From contig JBOHZD010000267.1 of assembly GCA_050738315.1 (NCBI GenBank), positions 1 through 51,745 on the forward strand: a DNA stretch of 51,745 bases, read 5' to 3'. The stretch is from IDS-8 sp050738315. GTDB lineage: Bacteria; Pseudomonadota; Gammaproteobacteria; Steroidobacterales; Woeseiaceae. Below the pieces are notes generated by a model, which ran no database searches, was not told the DNA's origin, and worked only from the letters and a program-made list of their open reading frames with translations. Below are positions 43,701 to 51,063 of the stretch, one piece after another; positions within the stretch are counted from its first letter, which is position 1; every line of letters starts with the position of its first letter. Both the position numbers and the translations under genes were made by a program.

Positions 43701-44384
43701 AAGTTGGACGAAGCCGAAGCGATGTACCGGGATGCGATCGCAATGCAACGGAAGTTGCTGGCGGAAGACCATCCCGCGGTCGCGACAGCGATGAACAATC
43801 TTGCGTTCCTCCTGTACGAGAAAGGCGACAAGGACGACGCATTGGAATTGTTGCGCGAGTCGCTCGAGATGAATCGAAGGGCCCTGGGCGACGAACATCC
43901 GTCTGTCGCCCAGGGTATGACCAACCTGGCGATGTGGCTCGCGGAAGACGGCGACTATGCGACCGCCGAGCCGATGCTGCGCCAGGCGCTCGCCCTGCGT
44001 ATCAAATTGCTGGGAGATAATCACACGGATGTCGCCGGCAGTTTGACGTTGCTCGCCGATGTGCTGGTGCACACGGAGCGCTTCGAGGAAGCGCGCGAAC
44101 TTGCCGAACGGGCGCGCCTCATCTGCACCCGGGCGTTGTCGGAAAACCATTGGCGGACCGCCGGGGCCGCCAGTGTTGAAGGCGCGGCGCTCACGGGTCT
44201 GAGCCAGTACGAGCCCGCGGAAGCACTGCTCCTTCAGAGCCTGGAAGTACTGACCAGCGATCCCGGTGCGTTGCCGGTATTCGTCACCGACACGCAGCGG
44301 CGGTTGGCGGAACTTTACCGCGTCTGGGGCAAACCGGACAAAGCGGCCCGCTACCTCGCGATGCTTGACAGCCCGGGAAATTGA
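40707..44384 (+). CDS. DUF4062 - nSTAND NTPase - transmembrane - TPR protein
   Basis: A 1225-residue multidomain protein. Residues 1 to about 200 resemble DUF4062 (RIFISSPGDVFEERAIAQRV, a TIR/SEFIR-like fold found at the N-terminus of STAND proteins). An nSTAND-type NTPase follows: P-loop GMSGGGKS at 251-258 and Walker B acid D367 in LVIDQMEE. One hydrophobic helix lies near 681-703. From about 735 to 1190 there are roughly ten 42-residue kinesin-light-chain-like TPRs (DYEEAEALFREALAMK is typical). STAND proteins of this design are signalling or abortive-infection switches: TPRs sense, the NTPase oligomerises and the N-terminus acts. A TTG start at 40707 is required, since the nearby ATG at 40693 is out of frame and stops at once. 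A Tn-like repeat precedes it. Confidence 0.85.
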   Translation: MKKLRIFISSPGDVFEERAIAQRVIDRLQSEYIGRLVLEPVLWEHEPLVATGNFQEQIVRPSETDVVVAILWSRLGTRLPKGFTRADGSRYDSGTEYEFEDAIAGFRKNGKPDLLVYRKTAPPSVRLDDEKELLERLRQKKKLDDFVARWFHDQAEGTIIAAFHAFESPGDFEEVLEGHLRRLVERKLPDALVAAGEVPAVWKKGSPFRGLEAFEFEHAPVFFGRTKAVSDILQALRTQAADRRAFVLILGMSGGGKSSAVRAGVLPMLTQPGVIEGVGLWRRAVFRPGDAPGDLFTGLAAALLREHGLSSLDAEGEGPAALARVLRESPHSAVQLIKAALDREAAGAGTAKSGAGRTDARLALVIDQMEELFTQDGIGARERKAFAATLDALARSGRVWVVATLRSDFYPRLTELPVIGALKEGAGQYDLMPPVASEIGQMIRLPTRAAGLRFEEDPATSERLDDMLRDAASERPEILPLLQFTLEELYQRRTANGTLTLEAYRALGGVEGSLAQRAETVFQELAPAVQAALPTVLNSLVSIEQDGHDTVGRKRAPWKIATNPEVRELLETFVAARLFVTELAEDGSVVVTVAHEALLWHWPRVQEWLEQNRQNLRVRSRVSSAALRWAGENRPTDLLLPRGQPLGEAEMLVQQEMQLNPTEMEFVQASITRSKRTQRLEAAVVISLAILTVVAGSAAFFANQQRNLAVEARTRAVIEAETAKQTTDFMVGLFGVSDTGGEARGNTVTAREILDKGAARIEMELANQPAIQATLMETMGTVYTSLGIYPQATSLLQSALEKRRELFGNSHPEIARTLVHLGDVLKLNASYGEAESMYREALTMQRALYGDEHEEIARTLYALADLLGRKGDYTGAEPLFRQSLTMRQKLLGERNTQVAQSLEGLALNLFDQGNYDDPVPLLREAVAMRRELQSKPPHPDLADSLNNLAYVLSELGDYEEAEALFREALAMKRVVLGDAHSEIAMGLNNVAFALHDQGKLDEAEAMYRDAIAMQRKLLAEDHPAVATAMNNLAFLLYEKGDKDDALELLRESLEMNRRALGDEHPSVAQGMTNLAMWLAEDGDYATAEPMLRQALALRIKLLGDNHTDVAGSLTLLADVLVHTERFEEARELAERARLICTRALSENHWRTAGAASVEGAALTGLSQYEPAEALLLQSLEVLTSDPGALPVFVTDTQRRLAELYRVWGKPDKAARYLAMLDSPGN

Positions 44385-44563
44385 CATAACGTGAACGGCC
44401 GATTGCCGGTCATTACTTTCCGGGGTATTCTGGGTTCGCGCGCGTCACCAGCAAGGCACTCCCGATAAGCCATAAACGATAAACGATGCGCCGTGTTCCC
44501 GGGAACAAAATATCCAAGGCCCGGATAGCAATTTTCAAGAAATGAAATCGGAAGGGAATCATC

Positions 44564-46240
44564 ATGCAATCGCGATCAACGTGGGAGTTCACTCGTTTTT
44601 GTCTGCTAGTGGGTTTGTTTTGCGGGTCCATGGCCGCTCATGCGGACACCGTGCTTTGGGGTTCTTCGTCGGACGGCCTGAATCCGGGTAGCATCTTCAG
44701 GATCGATGCCGCGACCGGCGCCGCGACACTCGTCGGCCCGGGCGGCCTCGGCGACAAGATCAGCGCACTCGCGGTCGATCCGCAAACCGGGACGCTGTAT
44801 GGAATTCTCGGCAGCACGTGCAAGGGTGCAACGCTGATCACGGTTGACCAGGACACCGGCGCCGCTACGTCGATCGGCATCATCAAGGGTGCGGGGTTCG
44901 ACGGCACCCCCGGAGGGCACTGCCCCGCCGGAGCCGATGCCCTGACTTTCGGCAACGACGGCACGCTGTACGCCGGCGGCTGGAACGGCGGTACTCCCGG
45001 AGGAAAGCTACTGACCCTCGACAAGTCCACGGGTCAAGTCCTTGCGAACAAGGCCACTGATGTCGTCAATGGAGAACACAAACCCGCGCATATTGCCGGT
45101 CTCGCCACTGCGCCCGACGGCACATTGTGGGTCTCTCACGGCAACATCCCCGGCATCCTGCATACGATCGATCCGGCTACCGGTCATTTTACTTCCTCGC
45201 TGGAATTGTCCGATTGCGATGCCATTGTTGATGGCCTCGAGTTCGGCGCGGACGAGACCTTGTACGGATCATCGTACGAGGGTGCCAAACTGGTCACGAT
45301 CGAGACCAGTGGGCGGCACCCCGGCATGATCGCTGTCGTCGGACATTTCGGCTACGGCGTAAAAATCTCGGGACTGGCGCTCCTCGGCTCGCAGGTCGCC
45401 GCAACCGAGTGCACGGCCGAGCAGGGCGGGTGCAACCCCACAGGCGGACAGACGCTCCAGTTGCCGCAGAATTTCGTCGTGCCGGTGGGCGCCACGATTA
45501 CCCAGAAACTGTTGCGCATCACCGATCCGCGCGTCGCGAGCGGGCGTTGCGGCCGCGATCCGCTGGTACTTTTCGCGGATGATCCGCAGATAGACGACCT
45601 GATCATTCCGGAATACCTGTGCGGCTCACCCGACTTCGTCATCCTGAAAACCGAATCCGATCTCGAGTTCGACCAGGGCACACTGATCACGACGAACCAG
45701 CCGGAAGCCTTTTTCGACAACGCGCTGTCCTGCGATTCACCCATCGTCGGCAATCCGCAGCAACAGGACGTCATGGTATGGCAGCCGACCGACAGCGCCG
45801 ATATCGAGGAGGGCCATGCCCTCGAACTGACTTTTGAATGCGGCAGCTCGCGCGGCCGCACCAAAGGGCTCTCCTGGTACGTCGTCGGCATGCACATCGA
45901 CTTCGGGTTGGACTGGGATACGGAACCACAAGCGGTACGGCAGGCTTTCATCGACCTGACCGATGTGAAATTGCACGGACTCGTGCGCGCGATCGTCAAT
46001 GCAAAGAGGGTTTTGCCGCGTAAGGACTTCAACAAGCTGCTTGTACACGCGGCGGTCGCCCACCTGTTGCACAAAATTGGCCTGTACCAGTTGGCTTCTC
46101 GCGAGATGTCCGTGGTCATCCATTTGCACGGCCGCGCGGATTTCGAGCCGAGCGAACTCAATCACAGCGGCAATGTGGAAATGCGCGCGCACAACGTCAA
46201 GTTCATGCTGGACGAAAAAGTTATCGGGATCATGAACTGA
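44564..46240 (+). CDS. Secreted beta-propeller-like protein, function unknown
   Basis: A 558-residue protein. The N-terminus is a signal peptide (LLVGLFCGSMAAHA, cleaved near residue 27). Residues about 30-280 contain repeated units of the type LGSxxxGxLxxIDxATGxxT with ALAVDPQTGTLYG and ADALTFGNDGTLYAGG, as expected of a beta-propeller. Residues 290-450 are cysteine-containing and look like a separate beta-rich domain; the last 100 residues are helical. AGGGA precedes the ATG at 44564. It follows the nSTAND gene by 179 bp and is flanked on the far side by the second palindromic element. The family is not recognised. Confidence 0.75.
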   Translation: MQSRSTWEFTRFCLLVGLFCGSMAAHADTVLWGSSSDGLNPGSIFRIDAATGAATLVGPGGLGDKISALAVDPQTGTLYGILGSTCKGATLITVDQDTGAATSIGIIKGAGFDGTPGGHCPAGADALTFGNDGTLYAGGWNGGTPGGKLLTLDKSTGQVLANKATDVVNGEHKPAHIAGLATAPDGTLWVSHGNIPGILHTIDPATGHFTSSLELSDCDAIVDGLEFGADETLYGSSYEGAKLVTIETSGRHPGMIAVVGHFGYGVKISGLALLGSQVAATECTAEQGGCNPTGGQTLQLPQNFVVPVGATITQKLLRITDPRVASGRCGRDPLVLFADDPQIDDLIIPEYLCGSPDFVILKTESDLEFDQGTLITTNQPEAFFDNALSCDSPIVGNPQQQDVMVWQPTDSADIEEGHALELTFECGSSRGRTKGLSWYVVGMHIDFGLDWDTEPQAVRQAFIDLTDVKLHGLVRAIVNAKRVLPRKDFNKLLVHAAVAHLLHKIGLYQLASREMSVVIHLHGRADFEPSELNHSGNVEMRAHNVKFMLDEKVIGIMN

Positions 46241-46322
46241 CAGGGGCGGACGCGAGGCTCGCACTCGGAAAACGCAGGGCAGAATTCGAGTGCAGCGCGC
46301 ACCGACACCCGGAACGGTGGGA

Positions 46323-46439
46323 GCGGAGTCTGGAGTGGGAAGGGCTTTTCAGGATCCTGCGAGACAGGATGTCGAGCCGGAAGCCTACAGGGAGGTATTT
46401 ACGGCGGTCCTGAAAAGCCCTCCCCGCTCCAGCCTCCGC
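46323..46439. repeat. 117-bp palindromic element, copy 2
   Basis: Arms at 46323-46354 and 46408-46439 surround a 53-bp centre that is nearly the same as copy 1 at 40442 (a handful of differences). The right arm is identical to copy 1; the left arm has three changes. Both copies have the same orientation, 5,881 bp apart, and lie at the two sides of the nSTAND-TPR and propeller genes. It sits between the end of the propeller gene and the convergent amidohydrolase. Confidence 0.88.
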
Positions 46440-46505
46440 GTACAGCAAGAATTTCCACGCTCTCCGCTCTCGCCCTGGCGAGGCGTTACGTCCTGCACCC
46501 GGGTC

Positions 46506-47981
46506 TCAGGCTTCGCGTTCCCATTGCTTGAGCGTCAGGAACTCCCTGCGGGTCTTCGGCCCATAGGTCAGAAAACCCGGATCGCGGTCGTTCAGATAGT
46601 TTTCGCGCCGCTTTGAAATGCCGTCGTGGCGCGCGCGCAGCTGGACTTCCTCCAGATCGATTTTATAGGGACGTGACGCGTTCAAGCCGAACACCTTGGC
46701 ACGGAGTTCCGGCGACATGGCCGGATAACCGTAGCGTTCCTGGAATTCCGTGGAGATCTGGAACGTCCTGAACGCCTGAATCTGGTCCTGCGGTGAGCCG
46801 TACCAGATCGAGTCCGTACCCCAGAGAACATTGTCCTCGCCGCAATAAGTGAAGAGCTTGCCCAGTGCATGAGCGGCGCTGTCCGGATCGCGCATCAGGA
46901 AACGCCAGGTGCTGCCGAGTTCCGCATAGACGTTGCTGTTCGGTTCAACCCCATTGTCGATCAGTGATTTGATCAGCGTGTCGATGCCGTCGCCCGAGCC
47001 ATCACCTTCGTATGGCTTTTCTTCTTTCCCTGCCACGAATCCGGAGTGATACACGAGGAAATCCACGTCCGGATAGAGTTTTGCCACGACGCCGATATCG
47101 TGACACTGGCTGTGTTCGTACGATTGCGGGCCGAACGGCAATCCCTTGTGCACGCAGATGATGCTGATCCCGAGATCGCGCGCCTTCTCGATGAATGGAA
47201 TGCCCGTGTCCTCATCGGAGAGGAAGAAACCCTTGCCGCCAGGGCCGTATTGCGTATACGTCTTCCATCCGCACACGTTCCAGCGTTCTTTCAGCTCATC
47301 CATCGCCTCGAGATCGCCGTCCTGATTCGGATTGACCCGCCCGTGCAGCATCAACCGGCGATCGCCCTCCAGTTCCGCGACGACCTGTCGTGTTGCATCG
47401 GCTTCCTCGATCGTCAGCGGTTCGTCTTCGCGCGACGAGGGCACGAAGGACAACACCATCATGTCGGTGTCGCTGTCCAGGAAGACGTCTTTCACGAATT
47501 CCTGCGGCCCGATGCAGTCGAGATGACTGTTCTGCCCGGGCTCGTTCGCTAATGGACAGTTTGTCTTCTCTGCAAAGCGAAATCCTTCGCCGCGCGCGGG
47601 ATTCTCCTGGATCCACTTGCCGTTCGGGTCGACAAAATGGCCCTGCACATCGAAGATGAACTCGCGGCCCTGCAGGTCCGCGGCCGCAATTTCCGGGTCC
47701 TCCGCTGCAGCGGATTCGATCGCATAAGCACCCCCCAATTTGCCGGCGGCCGAATTGACTTCATTGAAGGCGAGCAGCGTGCTGGCAGCGCCGCAGGACG
47801 AGACCAGGAAATTCCGCCGGCTCAATCCCATGCGACGCGAGTATCGAGTCGCATTGTCGTGCGCCACGCGATTGCAGAGGACGTTCCGCATCGACAAGGG
47901 GATCGGTACAAACTCACCGTTCGAGGTGCTGTCCAGCTTGATCGGCAAGCGCGTCCCGTCGGGATCGATACGTTCTGACAT
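46506..47981 (-). CDS. Amidohydrolase family protein (Amidohydro_2 type), probably Tat-exported
   Basis: A 491-residue TIM-barrel hydrolase. A twin-arginine-like motif with a hydrophobic stretch (LSRRNFLVSSCGAASTLLAF) is at about residues 52-71, after a 50-residue leader that starts MSERIDPDGTRLPIKLD. The metal-binding motif at the start of the barrel reads DVQGHF and not DxHxH, so one usual His is Gln here. Further candidate metal or active-site residues lie in HGRVNP, CVHKGL, YHSGF and WGTDSIWYG. It may be a decarboxylase or hydrolase of an aromatic or cyclic compound. It is divergent from the GH127 gene, with a 269-bp shared intergenic region. Confidence 0.82.
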   Translation of the reverse strand: MSERIDPDGTRLPIKLDSTSNGEFVPIPLSMRNVLCNRVAHDNATRYSRRMGLSRRNFLVSSCGAASTLLAFNEVNSAAGKLGGAYAIESAAAEDPEIAAADLQGREFIFDVQGHFVDPNGKWIQENPARGEGFRFAEKTNCPLANEPGQNSHLDCIGPQEFVKDVFLDSDTDMMVLSFVPSSREDEPLTIEEADATRQVVAELEGDRRLMLHGRVNPNQDGDLEAMDELKERWNVCGWKTYTQYGPGGKGFFLSDEDTGIPFIEKARDLGISIICVHKGLPFGPQSYEHSQCHDIGVVAKLYPDVDFLVYHSGFVAGKEEKPYEGDGSGDGIDTLIKSLIDNGVEPNSNVYAELGSTWRFLMRDPDSAAHALGKLFTYCGEDNVLWGTDSIWYGSPQDQIQAFRTFQISTEFQERYGYPAMSPELRAKVFGLNASRPYKIDLEEVQLRARHDGISKRRENYLNDRDPGFLTYGPKTRREFLTLKQWEREA

Positions 47982-48250
47982 CGTGCCACCTCCGGCAGGT
48001 TGGCGTGCCGGGCACGAACCCGGCAGGCCCCTGATTGCAAAAGATTTTCGGGCGTGAAAGGCAGATGGTGCAGATGGATTCTACTCTGCGCGGACCGGCC
48101 GGCAACCGCGAAGGACGCGAAAATGGGTGACTTTTCGCGGTGGCTTGGCACAATAATCAAAGACTTGGGCGGATTCGATCCAGCAAAGAAGGAACAGAAT
48201 CAATAACCTGGGTTGGTCCGACGCCCGTTTGCAATGAAAGGTTGAAGGCC

Positions 48251-50635
48251 GTGACACAACGACAGCGAAATACCCGCGAGCCGCTGCAGATTTCGCGGCG
48301 CGAGTTCATCGACATGAGCGCGGCCGCCCTGGCGCTCCTGACTGCCGGCATCGAAGTGTCCGCTGCCCTGCCGGCACAGAACGCGATGCACCCTTTCCCG
48401 CTCGGCGCCGTGCGCCTCAAGCCCTCGCATTTTCTCGACGCCGTCGAGGCGAACCGCACCTATCTTCACCGCCTGGAGCCGGACCGCCTGCTGCACAACT
48501 ACCGAAAGTTTGCCGGCCTCGAGCCCAAAGCCGAAGCTTACGGCGGCTGGGAAGCAGACACGATTGGCGGGCACACGCTGGGGCACTATCTGACCGCGTG
48601 CGCGTTGATGCACGCGCAGACCGGCGATGCGGAATGCAAGAACCGGGTCGACTACATCGTGTCGGAACTGGCCCGCTGTCAGCAGAAGAGTCCGGACGGC
48701 TATGTGGCGGGTTTCAGCCGGCGCCGCGACGACACGGTCGAAAACGGCCGCGTGCTGTTCGACGAACTGGTGCGCGGCGACATTCGTGCGGCGCCCTTCA
48801 ATCTCAACGGCTGCTGGGTTCCTTTCTATAACTGGCACAAACTGTTCGCCGGCCTGCTCGATGCCGGGGAACATTGCGGAAACGATCGTGCACTCGTCGT
48901 TGCTACCGGCCTCGGCGGCTTTATCGACGATATTTTTCGCCAACTGGACGACAACGAAGTTCAGGCAGTACTCGCCTGCGAACACGGCGGCATGAATGAA
49001 TCCTTAGCCGAGTTGTTTGCGCGTACCGGCGACGAACGATGGCTGAAACTCGCCCGGCGTTTCCACCATCGTGCCGTGCTCGATCCACTCGCACACGGAC
49101 AAAACATACTGCCGCATATCCACTCCAATACCCAGATTCCGAAACTGATCGGCCTGGCGCGACTGTATGAACTCACGGGCGACGAATCCGATCGCGCTGC
49201 CGCAAGGTTTTTCTGGGAAACCGTAACGTCAAAGCATTCCTACGTGATCGGCGGCAATGGCGACCGGGAATATTTTCAGGAGCCCGACACGATCTCCCGA
49301 TACATTACCGAACAGACCTGCGAAGGCTGCTGCACTTACAACATGCTGAAGCTGACGCGCCATCTCTACCAATGGCGGCCGCATGCGAGCCTGTTCGACT
49401 ACTACGAACGCGCGCACCTCAACCACATCCTGGCGCAGCAGAACCCGGCCACCGGCATGTTCACTTACATGATGCCGCTCATGTCCGGTACGGCGCGAGG
49501 CTACTCGACGCCGTTCGACGATTTCTGGTGCTGCGTCGGTAGCGGCATGGAAAGTCACGCGAAGCACGGCGACTCGATTTTCTGGCACGAGGCGAACACC
49601 TTGTATGTGAATCTCTACATACCGTCGACACTCGACTGGCTGGATGCCGGCATGCGCTTCGAACTGGAGTCGAAGTTTCCCTATCGCGGCGAAACGTCAC
49701 TTCGCCTGCTCGGCACCACAGCGGAACGGCCGTTGAGGGTGGCACTCAGAGTTCCCGGGTGGGCCGACGCGGCGACGATGTCGCTGAACGGCGGAACGGT
49801 GAGCCCTGAATTGAAAAACGGCTACGCAATGATCGAACGCCCGTGGCAAACAGGCGATGTGCTTTCCCTGTCCATGCCGATGCCACTGCGGCTGGAGCCG
49901 ACCGCCGATGACCCCTCCACCGTCTCCGTGCTGCGCGGTCCGCTGGTCATGGCCGCCGATCTCGGGAAGACATCGGAGACGTACGCCGGTCCCGCACCGG
50001 CCATCGTCGGCGAAAACGTGCTCGATGACTTCGTGGAGTCGGAACCGGCGGTGTATCGTGTGGGCGAAGCATCCCGGCCGGAAGCGTTGACCTTCCGCCC
50101 TTTCTTCAAACAGTACGAAACGCGAACCGCGGTTTATTTTCGTTTGTTCGACGACGCAGCCTGGGAAGCCGAGCTCGGGGCACGCGACGCGGAAGAGAAA
50201 CGCCAGTCGTTGCTGGACCAGCGCTCACTCGATGTTGTGGCGCTCGGCGTGGAAGCCTCAGAAACGGCACACGAACTGAAGAGCGACATCTCCTATGCGC
50301 TTTCGTATCGCGGCAAGCCCGGACGCGATGCGCGCACCGGCGGCTTCATGAGTTTTCGCGTACGCACCGGTCGCGGCCCGGCGATTCTCCGCGCCACCTA
50401 CTGGGGTGACGAAAGACGCCGTCAGTTCGACATCCTCGTGGACGGCCATCGCATCGCAAGCCAGAAACTGAACGGGCAGTACGAGCCTGAATTCGTCGAC
50501 ATCGATTACCCGCTGCCAGCGGACCTTTACGCCGGCAAGGAGTCGGTGGAAATCCGCTTTGAACCGCGCGGCGGCAAGACCGCCGGTCCGGTATTCGGTT
50601 GCCGGCTGTTGCCACCGGACGTGGCAAAGCTATAG
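48251..50635 (+). CDS. Glycoside hydrolase family 127 (beta-L-arabinofuranosidase-like, DUF1680)
   Basis: A 794-residue exported enzyme. A Tat signal is visible (ISRREFIDMSAAALALL). The catalytic (alpha/alpha)6 domain covers about residues 50-540. GH127 enzymes use a zinc-bound Cys nucleophile; here E358-x-C360 (ECGCC-like stretch EGCCTYNML) and the pair C427-C428 (WCCVGSGMESH) fit the zinc site, with C427 as likely nucleophile. A C-terminal beta-sandwich follows. It should release a terminal beta-linked sugar from plant or algal glycans. The GTG at 48251 follows AAAGG and places the twin arginines 18 residues in; an ATG at 48140 is less likely. Confidence 0.88.
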   Translation: MTQRQRNTREPLQISRREFIDMSAAALALLTAGIEVSAALPAQNAMHPFPLGAVRLKPSHFLDAVEANRTYLHRLEPDRLLHNYRKFAGLEPKAEAYGGWEADTIGGHTLGHYLTACALMHAQTGDAECKNRVDYIVSELARCQQKSPDGYVAGFSRRRDDTVENGRVLFDELVRGDIRAAPFNLNGCWVPFYNWHKLFAGLLDAGEHCGNDRALVVATGLGGFIDDIFRQLDDNEVQAVLACEHGGMNESLAELFARTGDERWLKLARRFHHRAVLDPLAHGQNILPHIHSNTQIPKLIGLARLYELTGDESDRAAARFFWETVTSKHSYVIGGNGDREYFQEPDTISRYITEQTCEGCCTYNMLKLTRHLYQWRPHASLFDYYERAHLNHILAQQNPATGMFTYMMPLMSGTARGYSTPFDDFWCCVGSGMESHAKHGDSIFWHEANTLYVNLYIPSTLDWLDAGMRFELESKFPYRGETSLRLLGTTAERPLRVALRVPGWADAATMSLNGGTVSPELKNGYAMIERPWQTGDVLSLSMPMPLRLEPTADDPSTVSVLRGPLVMAADLGKTSETYAGPAPAIVGENVLDDFVESEPAVYRVGEASRPEALTFRPFFKQYETRTAVYFRLFDDAAWEAELGARDAEEKRQSLLDQRSLDVVALGVEASETAHELKSDISYALSYRGKPGRDARTGGFMSFRVRTGRGPAILRATYWGDERRRQFDILVDGHRIASQKLNGQYEPEFVDIDYPLPADLYAGKESVEIRFEPRGGKTAGPVFGCRLLPPDVAKL

Positions 50636-50684
50636 CAGTAAGCTGACCGGATACCGGAAGCGGGGCACGCGGGCCGCGGCAGGC

Positions 50685-50888
50685 TCAGTCTGTCAGAACG
50701 AACGTCACCCGCAGCGTCACCCGGTATTCGCTGATCTTGCCGCCGGATACCGTGACTTTCTGTTCCGACACCCAGGCGCCCTGCACCTGGTCGACCGTCT
50801 TGGCAAACCGGGTAATGCCTTTTTGAATGGCGTCTTCGAACCCTTTCTTTGATGAGGAGGTAATTTCCGAAACTTTCGCAACACTCAT
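50685..50888 (-). CDS. Dodecin family flavin-binding protein
   Basis: A 67-residue protein with the complete dodecin pattern: MSVAKVSEITSSSKKGFEDA, a helix, then GAWVSEQKVTVSGGKISEYRVTLRVTFVL. Dodecins form dodecamers that store or buffer flavins in the cytoplasm; the Trp in AWVSEQ stacks on the flavin. It is convergent with the GH127 gene and has AAGGAG upstream of its ATG. Confidence 0.95.
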   Translation of the reverse strand: MSVAKVSEITSSSKKGFEDAIQKGITRFAKTVDQVQGAWVSEQKVTVSGGKISEYRVTLRVTFVLTD

Positions 50889-51063
50889 GACGATCTCCTT
50901 CGGTGACGCAGGCGCGCCGTTAGATTAACCCCCCAACAGGGCAAGCATACAAAGCAACTCGACGGCTGGCAAAGACTCCGCCGAATCCTTGCTTCGTCTG
51001 GAAGGGTGGCGCTCATTGCTGTATGGTCTGGCCCCCTTCTGCCGTTAACTCCGAGAACAAGCA

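Noticed and set aside
40629..44387. Minus-strand frames of about 639 and 536 codons opposite the nSTAND-TPR gene
   Set aside because: They are antisense to recognised domains (P-loop, TPRs), are rich in Arg/His/Gln without any fold pattern, and follow from the GC-rich third codon positions of the sense gene.
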